64,000 nt of DNA from Ornithodoros turicata (GCF_037126465.1 NC_088202.1:102145962-102209961), one strand, 5' to 3'. Shown: positions 22,611 through 33,905, numbered from the stretch's first letter. Notes: a model not told the origin generated them from the letters alone. A program made the numbers and translations.

Positions 22611-22742
22611 ATTACTGTATAGCGCTTAACAGACGAAGACGACCGAGAAGGACGACCACATGCGCTGTGTGTATTTGCACTGTATAACGCTTGTTTTCGT
22701 CCTTCTCTTTCGTCTTCGTCTGTTTAGCGCTATAAAGTAATA
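22611..22742. repeat. Short hairpin MITE in intron B
   Basis: Left TATAGCGCTTAACAGACGAA and right TTCGTCTGTTTAGCGCTATA are near-complements, and the arms extend over GACGACCGAGAAGGACGA / TCGTCCTTCTCTTTCGTC. Total about 130 bp, no coding. Confidence 0.75.
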
Positions 22743-23589
22743 CGTTTTCATACTAACAATCCCAGAGCGCTTCCCTGCTCTTGTACAAGTCGGATTTCAA
22801 ATGCTTACGTAGCCGCTGCCGGTTGTAGCAGTTAGCACCTCCGACACAATATTAAATGGGGACAAGATTAAGGTAATGAAGTATATTTTGTGGCACACCA
22901 GTTTTATTTGTTCCTTAACGCTTTAGAAACACGTGTTGCCCCTCGAATTCTCATTGTTGTTAGCCTTACGTTTTCGTCACTCTATGTGGGTACGCCAGCT
23001 TCTTTTTCTTTAGTAGCTGGGAAGATGAGGAAAAGTGGCTAAGAACGACATTCTTTTCATCATTTCATGCGATGTAATCGGCATCATTACAGGGTGTCAC
23101 GAAAGCAAGCGAACGTCGGCATGCGAGTTATCGCACTCTCCGAAAGTCCACTTGACATACATTACCTTTAGCAGGATGAGCGCATATTATTGCCAATCAC
23201 AGAGCCAGCCGAGGATCAGTTGTTCTTATAGTTACTGAACGATTGGAAATCACTCGACGGAATATCAGCACACACTAAATTTATCTATTTATCACAGTTT
23301 ATTTATCATTCGAGGTGGTGGTTGGCTAGGAGCGTGCTAGGAGGTGAAGTTCATTTTTAAGAGTGTAGATGCAGTTTTTGCAGGTGAGTTCTACGGCCAG
23401 GCGGACATCCTCTGGACGAGAGTATGTAACTACCAGATGACTGATTACCTGAAATCATTAATTCATTTTTAATTAGGGAATTTCTGAAAAAGCGAGATAA
23501 CAGATTGAGACTATCCTCGTTCAACACCTTTCCACGTTTAAAACATCCTGAGACACGCACGTGCGCTGAAATATGCATCCCAGAATTTT

Positions 23590-24300
23590 CAGTACCAATT
23601 TTTTTCTTTTTCTTTTTTTGTTTGTTGCCGCTTATCAACGTATGGTGAAATGTCACCTGCCTTGTTATCGGCGCATCTTGTGCTGCACGCCGGTCCGGCG
23701 ATAAATTGTTCTAGCTTTATAGGGGCAGGAGCATATCCTGCTCTCCGTGCATCTTTGCGACTGATTTGGTGCGCCGTTGAATACCCCAAAACTGTGAAGC
23801 CTCAATTTCGGGACTTTTTTTGAGCAGTTCCATTTGCAATATGGAGCGGACTTCTTGGTGGATCGAGTAAGTTCGCTACGGGCTCTCCAATTCTGTAAAA
23901 AAAGTTAGGTTGGTTAGGTTCCAAAAAGTTAGGTTGACTTGGGAAATTTTGATGTTCAATTAAAGAAATTCAATTTCTTTTAATTGAAATCAAATGAAAA
24001 TATTTTTGCAAGGTGGCAAATTCAGTTGCCACACAAATGCCGTTTACCCCGTATTTTTCCGTCGCCCCGTTTCGAGGTATCAGGTGACCGAAAGGAACAG
24101 ATGTTCTCATTGGGACAACTTTGTAGCTTTTATAATAAAAAAGTTAATTAATGAAAGTTAATTAAGACATTTGGACTTTGCTAATGCCCTCCTAGGGAGT
24201 GCCCTTCAGCATATGCTATATTGCAATTGATTTCATCTTGGAAAAAGTGTTATATATATTTTTTTTTAAATATGTTCACAGTTAGCTGGGACACCCTGTA
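23590..24300 (-). repeat. Partial copy of the CAGGGTGT foldback MITE
   Basis: 23600-24060 matches, reversed, one arm of the element at 50035-50930, including GTTATCGGCGCATCTTGTGC and GTTGCCACACAAATGCCG. The right end runs to ACACCCTGTA at 24300, the terminal motif of this MITE group. The opposite arm is missing or rearranged. Confidence 0.65.
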
Positions 24301-24343
24301 TATATATATATATACAGGGTGTTTTTTACAGGGGCTTTCTTCC

Positions 24344-24345
<2 letters not shown>

Positions 24346-24386
<41 letters not shown>
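24346..24386. repeat. (TA)n microsatellite
   Basis: An uninterrupted AT dinucleotide run. Another run (24675-24721) lies just beyond the inverted repeat at 24431-24675. Confidence 0.95.
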
Positions 24387-24394
<8 letters not shown>

Positions 24395-24430
24395 TGGAAG
24401 AAAGGGGTTCGGGCGACCGCGAAATTAAAT

Positions 24431-24672
24431 AGGTACTAACAAAATATGAGGCAGACAACGAAGATGTAGGAAGTAGAAAAAGGGGGAGTTATTTATTTAC
24501 TAGTGGAAAGTTAAGGGGGAAGTCAACATTGCGGCGGAAGCTGTCCTGTCCTGACGAAGGCGGAGCTTCCGCCGCCACGTTGACTTCCCCCTTAACTTTC
24601 CACTAGTAAATAAATAACTCCCCCTTTTTCTACTTCCTACATCTTCGTTGTCTGCCTCATATTTTGTTAGTA

Positions 24673-24675
<3 letters not shown>
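24431..24675. repeat. Long inverted repeat, 112-bp arms, 21-nt loop
   Basis: Left arm 24431-24542 (AGGTACTAACAAAATATGAG ...) and right arm 24564-24675 are complementary with only about two mismatches. The inner tip has GCGGCGGAAGCT / AGCTTCCGCCGCC around GTCCTGACGAAGGC, similar in style to Penelope-like element stem motifs. TA microsatellites flank it on both sides. It lies in the intron between exons B and C. Confidence 0.92.
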
Positions 24676-24721
<46 letters not shown>

Positions 24722-24722
<1 letters not shown>

Positions 24723-25370
24723 GAAAGAAAAAGGCCATTAAAGACATGTTTGAAATTCAAAATTACAGATTACGATGGCTTCTATGGCTGCACGTAGAGA
24801 AACAGATACTCATGGAACGATGCGACAGCACCAGAGGACACGTGTTTCGCCGTGTTTGCGGCTCGTCAGCTCTGGGTAGCTGCGCATCGTTCGGAATTGG
24901 CAAACCAGGGGTCGCTCAGCGAGCGATATACACCTGGGAGGGTGACTGAGCACACCTCAATGCCACAGTGAAAGCCAGTGAATTATAATGAAGGGAAAAA
25001 AGCCATTAAAGAAACACGTAAATGACACTAGACGTATTTGAAATTAAAAATTACAGATTAAGATGGCTTCTATGGCTGCACGCAGGCTGTGCCACGCAGG
25101 CTATATATATATAGGTATTCAATAAAGATCAGAAGTGGAGACGGTGCTTCTACAGGATAAGGAATAAAAGGGGGACTTTATTAAAAACTAAGAGGGGGTA
25201 TTCGACGTTTCGACAGCAGCGCTGTCTTCAACAGGAATGGGATACTATGGTGACGCAAGACAATTGCAAAGAATAAGAGGGGAATATGTACAAGGAGAGA
25301 GGGCAGCACACGTGCTTTGTCGTGGTCAACCGCATTCGTTTATTTCAACTTATATATATATATATAATGC
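24722..25370. repeat. Short duplicated block plus Penelope-like scrap
   Basis: ATTACAGATTAcGATGGCTT with its neighbours is present at about 24765 and again at about 25050, each time beside a GCCATTAAAGA motif, so a block of some 80 bp is duplicated 285 bp apart. At 25200-25250, CGACGTTTCGACAGCAGCGC TGTCTTCAACAGG is a Penelope-like terminal motif related to that at 13758. Confidence 0.5.
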
Positions 25371-25394
25371 GCCTTACTCTCTCATTCTTTAATA

Positions 25395-25701
25395 CCAGCG
25401 GCATGGCCGAGTGGGCTAAGGCGTCCGCTCGTTGGTGGTAACCAAGGTCGTGCTGAAGACTGGGAGGTGGTGGGTTCGAATCCTACCGCCGGCTGTGCTG
25501 TCTGAGGTTTTCCCTGGGTTTTCCGAAGACTTTCCAGACGAATGTCGGCACAGTTCCCCCTGAAGTCGGCCCAGGACGCATACTAACCCCCCTGTCTCCC
25601 ACTCCTTCCTGCTATCCTCTCTCCGTCTGTCCACATCTGTACGTCGCTCATAGCCACAGTTGCTTCGCGGCGCTAACACCCAATCAAAAAAAAAAAAAAA
25701 A
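25395..25701 (+). mobile_element. tRNA-derived SINE (Ruka-like), copy 2
   Basis: Target duplication CATTCTTTAATA at 25383-25394 and 25702-25713. The sequence is almost identical to copy 1, differing by a few substitutions (GGGCTAAGG, GCCGGC, TGTCTCCC), which points to recent activity of this subfamily. It sits in the intron between exons B and C. Confidence 0.93.
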
Positions 25702-26721
25702 CATTCTTTAATAATTGTTTATGTAAGAATTGATAATCCCCGCCAAACAGCAGTAAGTGATTACATTAGCATCTGTCTCAGTATCCAACCATTTCTTGAT
25801 GGCGGTGCACTCCTAAACCAAGACTTCACCGCAAAACACCCTCCAAGCTAATCATCGCTCCGAGTGACATCGGCCTGATGTTCTGTGTGGCTCATATACC
25901 TTCAGTGTAACGTATGTAATGTGAGAAAACAACTAGACCGTCTACTTCTTCGTGTGTTATCGTTCCCTCAAGCTCAAGGTATGCCTTCGTCGAACCTTCA
26001 CCAGCTCGCTTGCCTACTCACCCTTATTTCAACTAGACCGTGTTTGGCAACCTGTGTAGGCTTAGGTAATTCTGTCTCTCCAGAAATGCTTCACCTGAAT
26101 TATAAATGAATGACTATAGCTATATCTCATTGTGTTTCCAATACCTTTCTCATTCCTGTTACAAAAGACACGACGCTTTGTTTATCAGCTCCGAACAATA
26201 AAGTTGCCAAACACACTTTTAAATGTGCTACCAACGCACTTACGTAGTTTTGCAATGATTGTATGACGGAAACGAGCTTCATAGCCAATATTATGCAGTG
26301 TGATAGCTGTGTGTTACGCAGATGTGAGCTAAGTTAGAAAACGCAAAGAATAACACAAATTGTATCACTAACTATTCAATTGCGCTTAACTTATAAAAGT
26401 TGGTGAAATTGACGAACATCGGCATATCAGTCTGCCTGATTAACAAGTAGCTAAAAGGAATGACAAAAAGATATTCTGCTTCATCGTTATCTCACTTTTA
26501 CCTCTCTGTGTTCTACGTCTTCGACATTATGGAAAGTAGCGGTATCCGCAGCGGAGGAAGAGTTGTCCGCCGCTACCCGTATTCGTAGCGGAATTACTTT
26601 TTCCATTATAAATTTAAAATGTAGCGTAATCTCTAGTCCGCTACTGAAAAAGTTGAGACTACGGTAGCGGCGCTACTATGTACAGCACTGCCAAGCAGTG
26701 AGTTGCGGTTTTTGCCAACAG

Positions 26722-26900
26722 AACGACAACAGAAGCGCACCGGGAGGATTACATTGGCTTGTTCCGGGACACACTCGAAAAAATTGTGACGGAAGAGGAC
26801 CCGACGCGTCCTTACGTTGGTTCCTCTCCGTCAAATGGAGTCTTGTCAAAGGTCAGCGGCGGTATCCACGATAACCCTAACGACGGGCTCTCTGGAGACG
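26722..26900 (+). CDS. Beta-mannosidase exon C
   Basis: The acceptor TTTGCCAACAG leads into TEAHREDYIGLFRDTLEKIV and DPTRPYVGSSPSNG; the SSPSNG block matches the SSPTNG of animal MANBA, a loop between the two catalytic residues. Enters in phase 2 (AG+A = Arg) and leaves in phase 1 at GGAGACG/GTGAGC. Confidence 0.9.
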
Positions 26901-26988
26901 GTGAGCAACTGGCGTTCTGTGGAGTGATCAGTGACACATAGGAGACTATCGGCACGTCAACCAATGATTATTTATTGTTCATGTGCAG

Positions 26989-27165
26989 TGCACTTCTTCG
27001 ACTACTATTCACCGCCGTGGTCCTGGGAATCTCTCCCTACACCACGGTTTTGCTCCGCTTTTGGGTTTCCATCTTTCCCAACATTAGAGACGCTCTCTAC
27101 AGCATTTCCGGCAGAAGACCTTGTATTTCCATTCCCTCAAGCGATAGAGAACAGGATGCATCTCG
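26989..27165 (+). CDS. Beta-mannosidase exon D: nucleophile segment, Glu replaced by Ala
   Basis: Encodes VHFFDYYSPPWSWESLPTPR, then FCSAFGFPSFPTLETL. The equivalent in active enzymes is (A)SEYGYQSWPSF, where the Glu is the catalytic nucleophile; here the codon is GCT (Ala). The 88-bp intron before it ends TTCATGTGCAG and the donor is CATCTCG/GTAAGA. Phases 1 in and 1 out. The frame is fully open, so this is not obvious decay. Confidence 0.9.
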
Positions 27166-27984
27166 GTAAGAAGAACATTACATGATTGAAGCAAAGCAAT
27201 GTTGACGTATACATCAACATTGCTTTACGTATACGTCAACATTGAAAATGCTGCAGAAGAATGTTTTCAGTGCTCTATAGAGCACTGGCTCTATAGGCTT
27301 ATTCTTGAATGAGTAAGGCTTTGAGCACCGTAATAGCTGACCCCTTAATATGAAAAAGCTTGGCGATGTTTATGACAGTTTCACAGCTCGTGTAAGATCC
27401 ATCGATTTGCACGAAGAAATGGATCGTATGCTACAGATGAATGTGGCGCAGCGCCTACCAATTGCGCACTGTGCCTGAAGTTGCACGAAGGGTTTCAAAT
27501 CTTGACTGTTTTTGACTCCTTAGAAGCCCTACTGGTTCATGGCATTCCTTATGGCGTAGTCTAACGATACGATCTCTTTCAGATCCTATGTTTGGCAAAA
27601 AAAAAAAAAAAATGACGTGGCCCATATTGTACTCTAGCGGATTAACGATTTTTCATCTTTTCGATTTCGATTTCGATTCGAACGATTTCTGGCTGCTGGG
27701 CCCCGCGAATGCATTGCAGGTAGACTACGGCGAGTTTCCGATGGTTGAGTTTACGCAACCACTCCATTTAATAATAGTTATGACAGGCATGCACTCAACA
27801 TGTCTTCTATCTGCAGTCCTTATAACAAACAAGTCCCAGCAATCATAGTGTGGCACTGCACGGGCTGCAATTTTTTAATTACGGAAAACATCAAGCTGGC
27901 ATGGTCTCTGCAGAGTACCAATAATAACCGGACAAAAAAATGTAATGAAGAGGGTACTTTCAATAGGATCATATTTCCTCACAG
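27166..27984. other. Intron between exons D and E
   Basis: Contains a short direct repeat of ACGTATACgTCAACATTG near 27203-27245 and an A-run at 27598-27612. The acceptor is TTTCCTCACAG at 27984. No other gene seen. Confidence 0.7.
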
Positions 27985-28082
27985 CCAATGCAAGACTGGA
28001 CGCATACATGTCATCAGTGCTCAACGTTCCTAGAGCTGACGGAAGCAACGCAGGATTTCAGATTTTCGTGCTGATATCCCAG
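27985..28082 (+). CDS. Beta-mannosidase exon E
   Basis: G|CC gives ANARLDAYMSSVLNVPRADG then SNAGFQIFVLISQ. It aligns with the animal segment that reads (HF.LP......F.D.IYLTQ). It is 98 bp and consumes the phase-1 carry to end in phase 0 at ATATCCCAG/GTACGT, which agrees with exon F starting on a codon. Confidence 0.82.
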
Positions 28083-29052
28083 GTACGTATAGCTGTAAGT
28101 ACGGACTGCAACATCCGTAAATACTCATGCCAGGTATAGCTTCATACGCCCTAAGTAAAAAAATGAGCCGCACTGGCATGAACGTGACAGAAGCACATCG
28201 TATTCACTTACCTCCTCTACTCTCACGGGACCGCTTCAGCGTATTCGTTGGCATTGCCTGGTTGAAGAGGGTACTCTGCAATATATGTATACAATGGGGG
28301 GTGTAGCCAGGTGGCGAGGCTTGGGGTTCAAACCCTCCGAACTCATACCTATGGTACAGCATTTGGGAAAGGGATAACGGGGTTGAAATCTATACCCCAT
28401 GCAAAGTTATCATGACCCTCCCTGCATTTTTGCAACCCCCCCCCCCCCTGAAATTTATCAGGTGACTCCACCTAGCTCGGCCACCAACACGTTCTGGGAG
28501 TTCCGTGAGTCCAGCGCAGCGAATTACATCCTGTACTGTCAAACTTATGCTGTAGGACCACAGTCATGCACATGATAGTGCCATGCATTTGTCCAAAATA
28601 ATTTGAAAGTGACTGTTCAATGCATATATTGCGCACATATACGAGCAAAAATGCGTGCAGGCACGCAAACTCAATGTGGATCATCAAGAACCATTTGCGC
28701 CCAACTGAATCATGCAAGGTATTCTGCTTTTTTCGTCCAAGGTTTTCACCTTTGGTTGCTAGGTATTCATTGAGCTTCGTGAGACAAGGTAGTCTTTTTT
28801 CTTTGTCGGTGGTGCGATTATGGACCTTAATGTTGAAATGCCGTTCATAATGAATCTATATTCTAATGCACTGTGTTCTAACGTAATAACATGTACAAAT
28901 AAAACGGGAAAGCTGTGCAGATATATCAGAATTGTGCCACGATTCTCTCCGTGTCTAAGAGAAATTCCGTGAGTGGAACCTTCACCAAGTATACCCCCCC
29001 CCCCTTGAAAGCTCGGCACCCCCCCAGCAGGGAATTTCTGGGGAAATCGCTG
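28083..29052. other. Intron E, first part: C/G-run tick repeats
   Basis: At 28290-28500 a GTGTAGCCAGGTGGCGAGGC... unit with C-runs and near 28990-29040 a CCCCCCTTGAAA block resemble dispersed low-complexity repeats; a similar GGCTACGC-type block lies at 2870-2925. No gene. Confidence 0.5.
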
Positions 29053-29960
29053 ACTGGGTTCATGAAGCGGAGGGATCTGTGGGATACGTAACAAAGCATA
29101 CGTGTTACGGAGCAGTTACGAGAATGATCGGATGCACTTGCACGGTTTTGAGTGCGTATACTTGGAACTGAAAAATAAATGTGCTAACCTTGTTGAAACT
29201 GCTTTTCCGTCAGAACCACACGAGAACACATTTGCTTTCTTCAAATGAAGGTTCAAAGAATTCAACTTCAGCATTTGCAGCACATCATCAGGTCCCGATG
29301 CTCCTTTGATATGCAACAGACCGAATTTCGCTGAGGCGAGTGCCTGCAGTTGCGGTCGTTGCTTGGCAGCAGATGAAGAACATACGCCGCAATGATAGGT
29401 GTAACGTTCAGAATATGGCGAACAACTACAACACCAACGCAATGACCCGAAAAAGGCAGGATGAGCCGGGAATCACACAAGTTCGCAATATCCTCATCTG
29501 GCAGCCATTACAACTGACCGAATACGGAACCATATGGAACGCAAGACAACAGAACGCATATTGAAAAGGCAATCGTAGAACCTACTGCTTCTGTTAAATG
29601 CAGGGTATATTTTTCTTTCTGAGACTCTGTAACAAAAACATATTAACATAGAAATGCCATTTCATACAGGGTATTTTGTGACCACGTGACGCGTTCGAGC
29701 CAATTGTGGGTGTTGCCAGTGGCCCTCATGTCGATGTCATTTTGATGGTGGGCCGGGGTGGATATTCTATATAAACGTATGTTTTCTCAGTTTGACGCTA
29801 GGCGTGCTGCACTCTTATTAAGTGGAATGTTTAAAATTCTAGTTAAGAGAACCCGTGGGGTTTTAATGCGTGAATTTTCGCATGTAGAGTCTTTGTTGGG
29901 TGCTTTATCGACTGCAAGTACAAAAGAGCTCCCACAACTTCTGGTCAGAGTTCCCTTAAC
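29053..29960. repeat. Dispersed repeat, copy 1 of about 0.9 kb
   Basis: From TGGGTTCATGAAGCGGAGGG to CTTCTGGTCAGAG this matches 60583-61460 over its length with scattered substitutions and small indels (for example GCACTTGCACGGTTTTGAGT and GTGACCACGTGACGCGTT in both). No transposase motif and no clear terminal repeat seen. Family unknown. The end motif CTTCTGGTCAGAGTCC also occurs, reversed, at about 53570. Confidence 0.8.
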
Positions 29961-30309
29961 AATAGCAGAATCACGCAAAAGAAACCTTGATAAAGCGCTA
30001 TTGAACGGCCTGCGCGGCAGGTCCACGTTGTTTGAGCCCGCTTTTTGCTAAAGCAGCGTTGTATATTCGACGTATGTCCTTCTGTGACTTTCCATTACAG
30101 TTATCGACGCTGTTTTCACCTACAATAATCTACTGTTAATTTGTGTGCAACAAATCCACGTTATATTAACGTAAAACATTTGACATGCTGAATTAACTAC
30201 GTCAAATCAGCGCGGAACCAATGTTCGCATTTTGCGTTCTACATTGTTCAGCAATATTCAACGTTAATTCTGCATTCTACCAACAATGTGTGTTGACTGG
30301 GTGCATGTG

Positions 30310-30610
30310 TTCTTTTTTTTTTATTCTGTGTTAACGCAGCGATGCGACTGTGGCTATGAGCGGCGTACAGATGTAGACAGATGGAGAGAGGATAGCAGGA
30401 AGGAGGGGGATAAGGTTGTTAGTATGCTTAATGGCCGACTTTACGGGGAACTGTGCCAACATTCGTCTGGAAAGTATTCGGAAAACCCAGGAAAAACCTC
30501 AGACAGCAGAGCCGGTGGTAGGATTCTAGCCCATCACCTTCCAGTCTTCAGCACGACCTTGGCTACCACCAACGAGCGGGACCCCTAACCCGCTCGGCCA
30601 TGCCGCTGGT
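30310..30610 (-). mobile_element. tRNA-derived SINE (Ruka-like), copy 3, reversed
   Basis: The T-run at 30312-30325 is the A-tail on the other strand; the head (ACCAGCGGCATGGCCGAGCG read on the minus strand) ends at 30610. More diverged than copies 1 and 2, including loss in the A box. No clear target duplication was found. Located in intron E. Confidence 0.85.
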
Positions 30611-31563
30611 CTGATCAAGTGCAGCTACCACGGCCGACGCCAAAGCATCTACCATGTCCATGATGTTTGTGGGGTGCATTGTGCAAAGCGAGATATAGCA
30701 GTGTGGCAGCCGACAATTCATACTTCACTTTCTCTAACACATCGATGGCCTCCGGAGTCCAGGTCCGTGAGGCTGAACGAGCCTTGATTGTGGATAGGGT
30801 GCTGATCCCGGGATTCCGGCATAATTTAATGTCCCGAAACCCCGGGATTTCGCGAGGCCAAATCCCGGGATTTCTGGTTAATAATTTTCGGCTTTCCTGA
30901 CAGCAACAGCAACTTTATTTTAAGATGATGACTGGGGAGTTTCATCGACAGAGGCGATACTCTACCCCATTGCTGGAGGTCCTTTGCATTTGCACATAAT
31001 TAGTATTAATGAATGATAATTAGTAACGCCCGTATGGGACTTTTGGGAGCACAATTAATTGATTGATTGATAGTAATGTAGTGAACATAATAGCAGTACA
31101 ATAATTAGTAATGCAGTAGCCCTGATATAGCATCGATTCTGCTTTGTACTTGTTCGTTTTTCAAAATCATTAGCAAATCACGACCGCAGAGTAGGACAGA
31201 CACTCCCTTCCAACATATAACAAAGGCTCCCTTCACTTGACGTCAGCACGATAAATGGACATGTGTTATTCGCTTTATACACGAGGACATCTGGCAGTTA
31301 CTGATGATCACGGGGAGAAGTGGCCTTGTGATCACCACTAGAGCGTCCGGTAATGAACCGTCGTTTTCCATCTCCCAGTAGGGCGTGCCAGTCACTGACT
31401 TTTCAGCGGCACGTGTGCCTCGAACAGGGACCTGAACTTTCCCAATAGACACACATGATCACGCACACGCACGCAGGTAAACAGTGTGGTACCGCGCGGT
31501 TTACGTGAAATCATAGTCAACGTCTGAGCACGTGTAAGCAATTTGCCCTTTGCTTTGTTAGGT

Positions 31564-31565
<2 letters not shown>

Positions 31566-31598
<33 letters not shown>
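31566..31598. repeat. (TA)n microsatellite
   Basis: Uninterrupted AT dinucleotides within intron E. Confidence 0.95.
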
Positions 31599-31599
<1 letters not shown>

Positions 31600-31797
31600 C
31601 CTCCCTTGTTCACAATTCGTGGCGATACAATGCGTGAGCAAACGTACGAGCGATACGATAACACAATTATAATACGGCACTTTTTCGTCGGGTTATTGCG
31701 ATCTACATAATTAGATCACGGTCAATTGCTATATAATAACCACTCTCTAGCAACAACTCGCGCGTAGAAGGCACCCTTCCAAGTGACGGGTTATAAG

Positions 31798-32210
31798 TAG
31801 GGCCTGCCTTTTTCGGGTTATATTTTTTTAACAATCTGGGGTAAATATCGGGATATATTTGCCTTCAAGAATTCGGGTGTAATCGGGTTGAACTGAACCT
31901 GATTCAACCCAAATCTGGTTGAACCGGATTGGATCAGGCATAAATCTTTGGTTTACTCGGCATAATACATGACACACCAGTAGACAGAGTATCAATATTT
32001 AGTCCATGCATTTAAGAGGTGGTATGGTATCTGGTTCGACAGTTTCTATGAGCATATTTATGCATTTACAACACAGTTTCCAAAGTTCTGTGTTAGTTGT
32101 AGTAACATTGAATCCCCCTGATCCAGCAGTTTTCGGAGAAATGCCGGGTTAAACTCTATTTCAGTAAATATCGGGCATAATCGCGTATAACCTTAAAAAG
32201 TCAGGCCCTA
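31798..32210. mobile_element. hAT-like MITE with 8-bp target duplication
   Basis: Ends are TAGGGCCTGCCTTTTT and, on the other strand, TAGGGCCTGACTTTTT. Flanks GTTATAAG (31790-31797) and GTTACAAG (32211-32218) form an 8-bp duplication with one mismatch, the size expected for hAT elements. The interior is rich in CGGGTTAtA words. 413 bp, no coding. Confidence 0.85.
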
Positions 32211-32301
32211 GTTACAAGTGTTGTCAGAAAGATCGCAATATGAGAAAACAAGTAATTGATGTCATCTCAGTATAGGTGTTTTTTCTTTTCTTCCATGTTA
32301 G

Positions 32302-32446
32302 ATCTATCAGGCTATGGGTACAAAATCTCAAGTGGAGCATTATCGTAGGAGCCAATTGACGCTCACAAGATCTCAAGGATTGACAATGGGAGCACTTTAC
32401 TTTGCACTGAACGACGTGTGGCCTGCGCCATCCTGGTCTTCTATAG
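32302..32446 (+). CDS. Beta-mannosidase exon F
   Basis: After TTCTTCCATGTTAG the frame reads IYQAMGTKSQVEHYRRSQ then GLTMGALYFALNDVWPAPSW. The TMGALYwqLNDiWqAPSW block is one of the best conserved in animal beta-mannosidases. It starts in phase 0 and ends in phase 1 (SSI+G) at TCTATAG/GTGAGT. The QLND Gln is Ala here (FALND). Confidence 0.93.
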
Positions 32447-32462
32447 GTGAGTTGTAGGAGCC

Positions 32463-32599
32463 CAAGCAGCACAATATCTTGGCCCAATATTGGCTGGATA
32501 TAGACAACCGCAATAGTGAATAGTGGTCAGTTGTTGGACCAACATGGACCAGCACTGTCAATATACAGCCAATATTGCGCCAATGTGTTGTGCTGCTTG
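32463..32599. repeat. Hairpin MITE 16 bp after a splice donor
   Basis: Left CAAGCAGCACAATATCTTGG and the complement of the right end, CAAGCAGCACAACACATTGG, match; the arms continue through CCAATATTGGCTG. About 137 bp. It begins 16 bp downstream of the exon F donor. Confidence 0.8.
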
Positions 32600-32843
32600 T
32601 AAATTGAATGTGTGCTGCTTGGAATTTGATGTCCACACTGGCACTAGATGGGGACTGCAGACGTCAGGAGAAATGTGATAGGCGCCTGGATCGCAGACAG
32701 CGAGGAACAGTACCAGCCGAAGCAGCATTATGTGCAGGGTGGCATTATGACGCTTCAAGACTTCGCAGCGCTGTATCGTTGCCGATCTTAAAAGGGTTCT
32801 GATACTTCGACATTTGTTACCCATTACATCATTCAAGCTTGAA

Positions 32844-32950
32844 GGGAAGTGCCTCAGGACGAGAGCCGCCGATCTTTCGAAGAGAGACTGTTCTCCTTCT
32901 GAGGCAGTCTCTGTTCGAAATATCGGCGGCTCTCGTCCTGAGGCACTTCC
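32844..32950. repeat. Palindrome with about 47-bp arms
   Basis: GGAAGTGCCTCAGGACGAGA followed by GCCGCCGATcTTTCGAA is mirrored by TTCGAAaTATCGGCGGC and TCTCGTCCTGAGGCACTTCC, around a short centre near 32897. It lies in the intron after exon F. Confidence 0.88.
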
Positions 32951-33905
32951 GTTCATATACGTCCTTACCGGTTCGTTGGATTTCTACCCTTCGTTCAAGC
33001 ACTGTACTGCGTGTCACTGTACTGAGGAATGTAGAAGATTCTTTTTCTACGTGCCCTAGTTGGTCAGATACAAAGCCTCGAACCATGCAGCTGTGCCGTC
33101 CAGCTCTGACGTCAGAGGAGCCAGAACCTCGGTCATTCCCATTGCTACTCATATGCACGTGACCTCTCCCGTAGACGCTTCACTGGCGGAGATGACTGCA
33201 GCGACGTCACATGATAATACGTTTCGGTGTTTGCTGTAAAGCATGGAATGCGGGTTCACATCGCTGCAGTTATCCATGTTATGCACTTGTTAGGCCTAAC
33301 TTGTGGGAAAGTGTCACAACCCCTTCAGCGTACGTTGAGCGAAGCCGAGACCCAAGAAACTAGCGCCGGCTGTACGGAACAATACTTGATGTCGCTCCAT
33401 TGGTTTCATGTGTAGGTTTTCCGTAAGTGATGTTAGAAGCTGCGCGCGCTGCGCATGTTTAGACAACGACTTATTCTTTCTTCGACAACCTGCAGTGTTT
33501 TTCTAAATTAGTAAACGTGTTTCTATGATACCTCAACTGTCAAAGGAGTTTGATATACGCTACAAATGTTCGAAAGCTAACAAGGTGAACATCGCATTTT
33601 TTAGTTCATCTTGTATAGTCGTACTGTACTATGCGATAGGAACACTGTCATTTTTGCACTGCATCTGCGAGCATTTTACAAATGAAAATTGTCGCTTGAG
33701 CAAGCGCACGTTGCACTTCGCCTTCGCCTGAAGTGACGCGTTGTAGAGGGACTTTTTTCATTTTTCTAGCTCAGTTAATCGCATTAGTTAAAATAACGCC
33801 TGACACTAGTAGTGTATGAAAAACGCTTTGTGAGTGTAAGGCAACTGTCTGACATTCTTATGTGGTGCAGCGTATTCTAAAGAGTTAAGCCGCACTCTTT
33901 AGACA

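Noticed and set aside
32558..33158. Paired open frames with GSASGREPPIF on both strands
   Set aside because: A by-product of the palindrome at 32844-32950, which reads alike on both strands.
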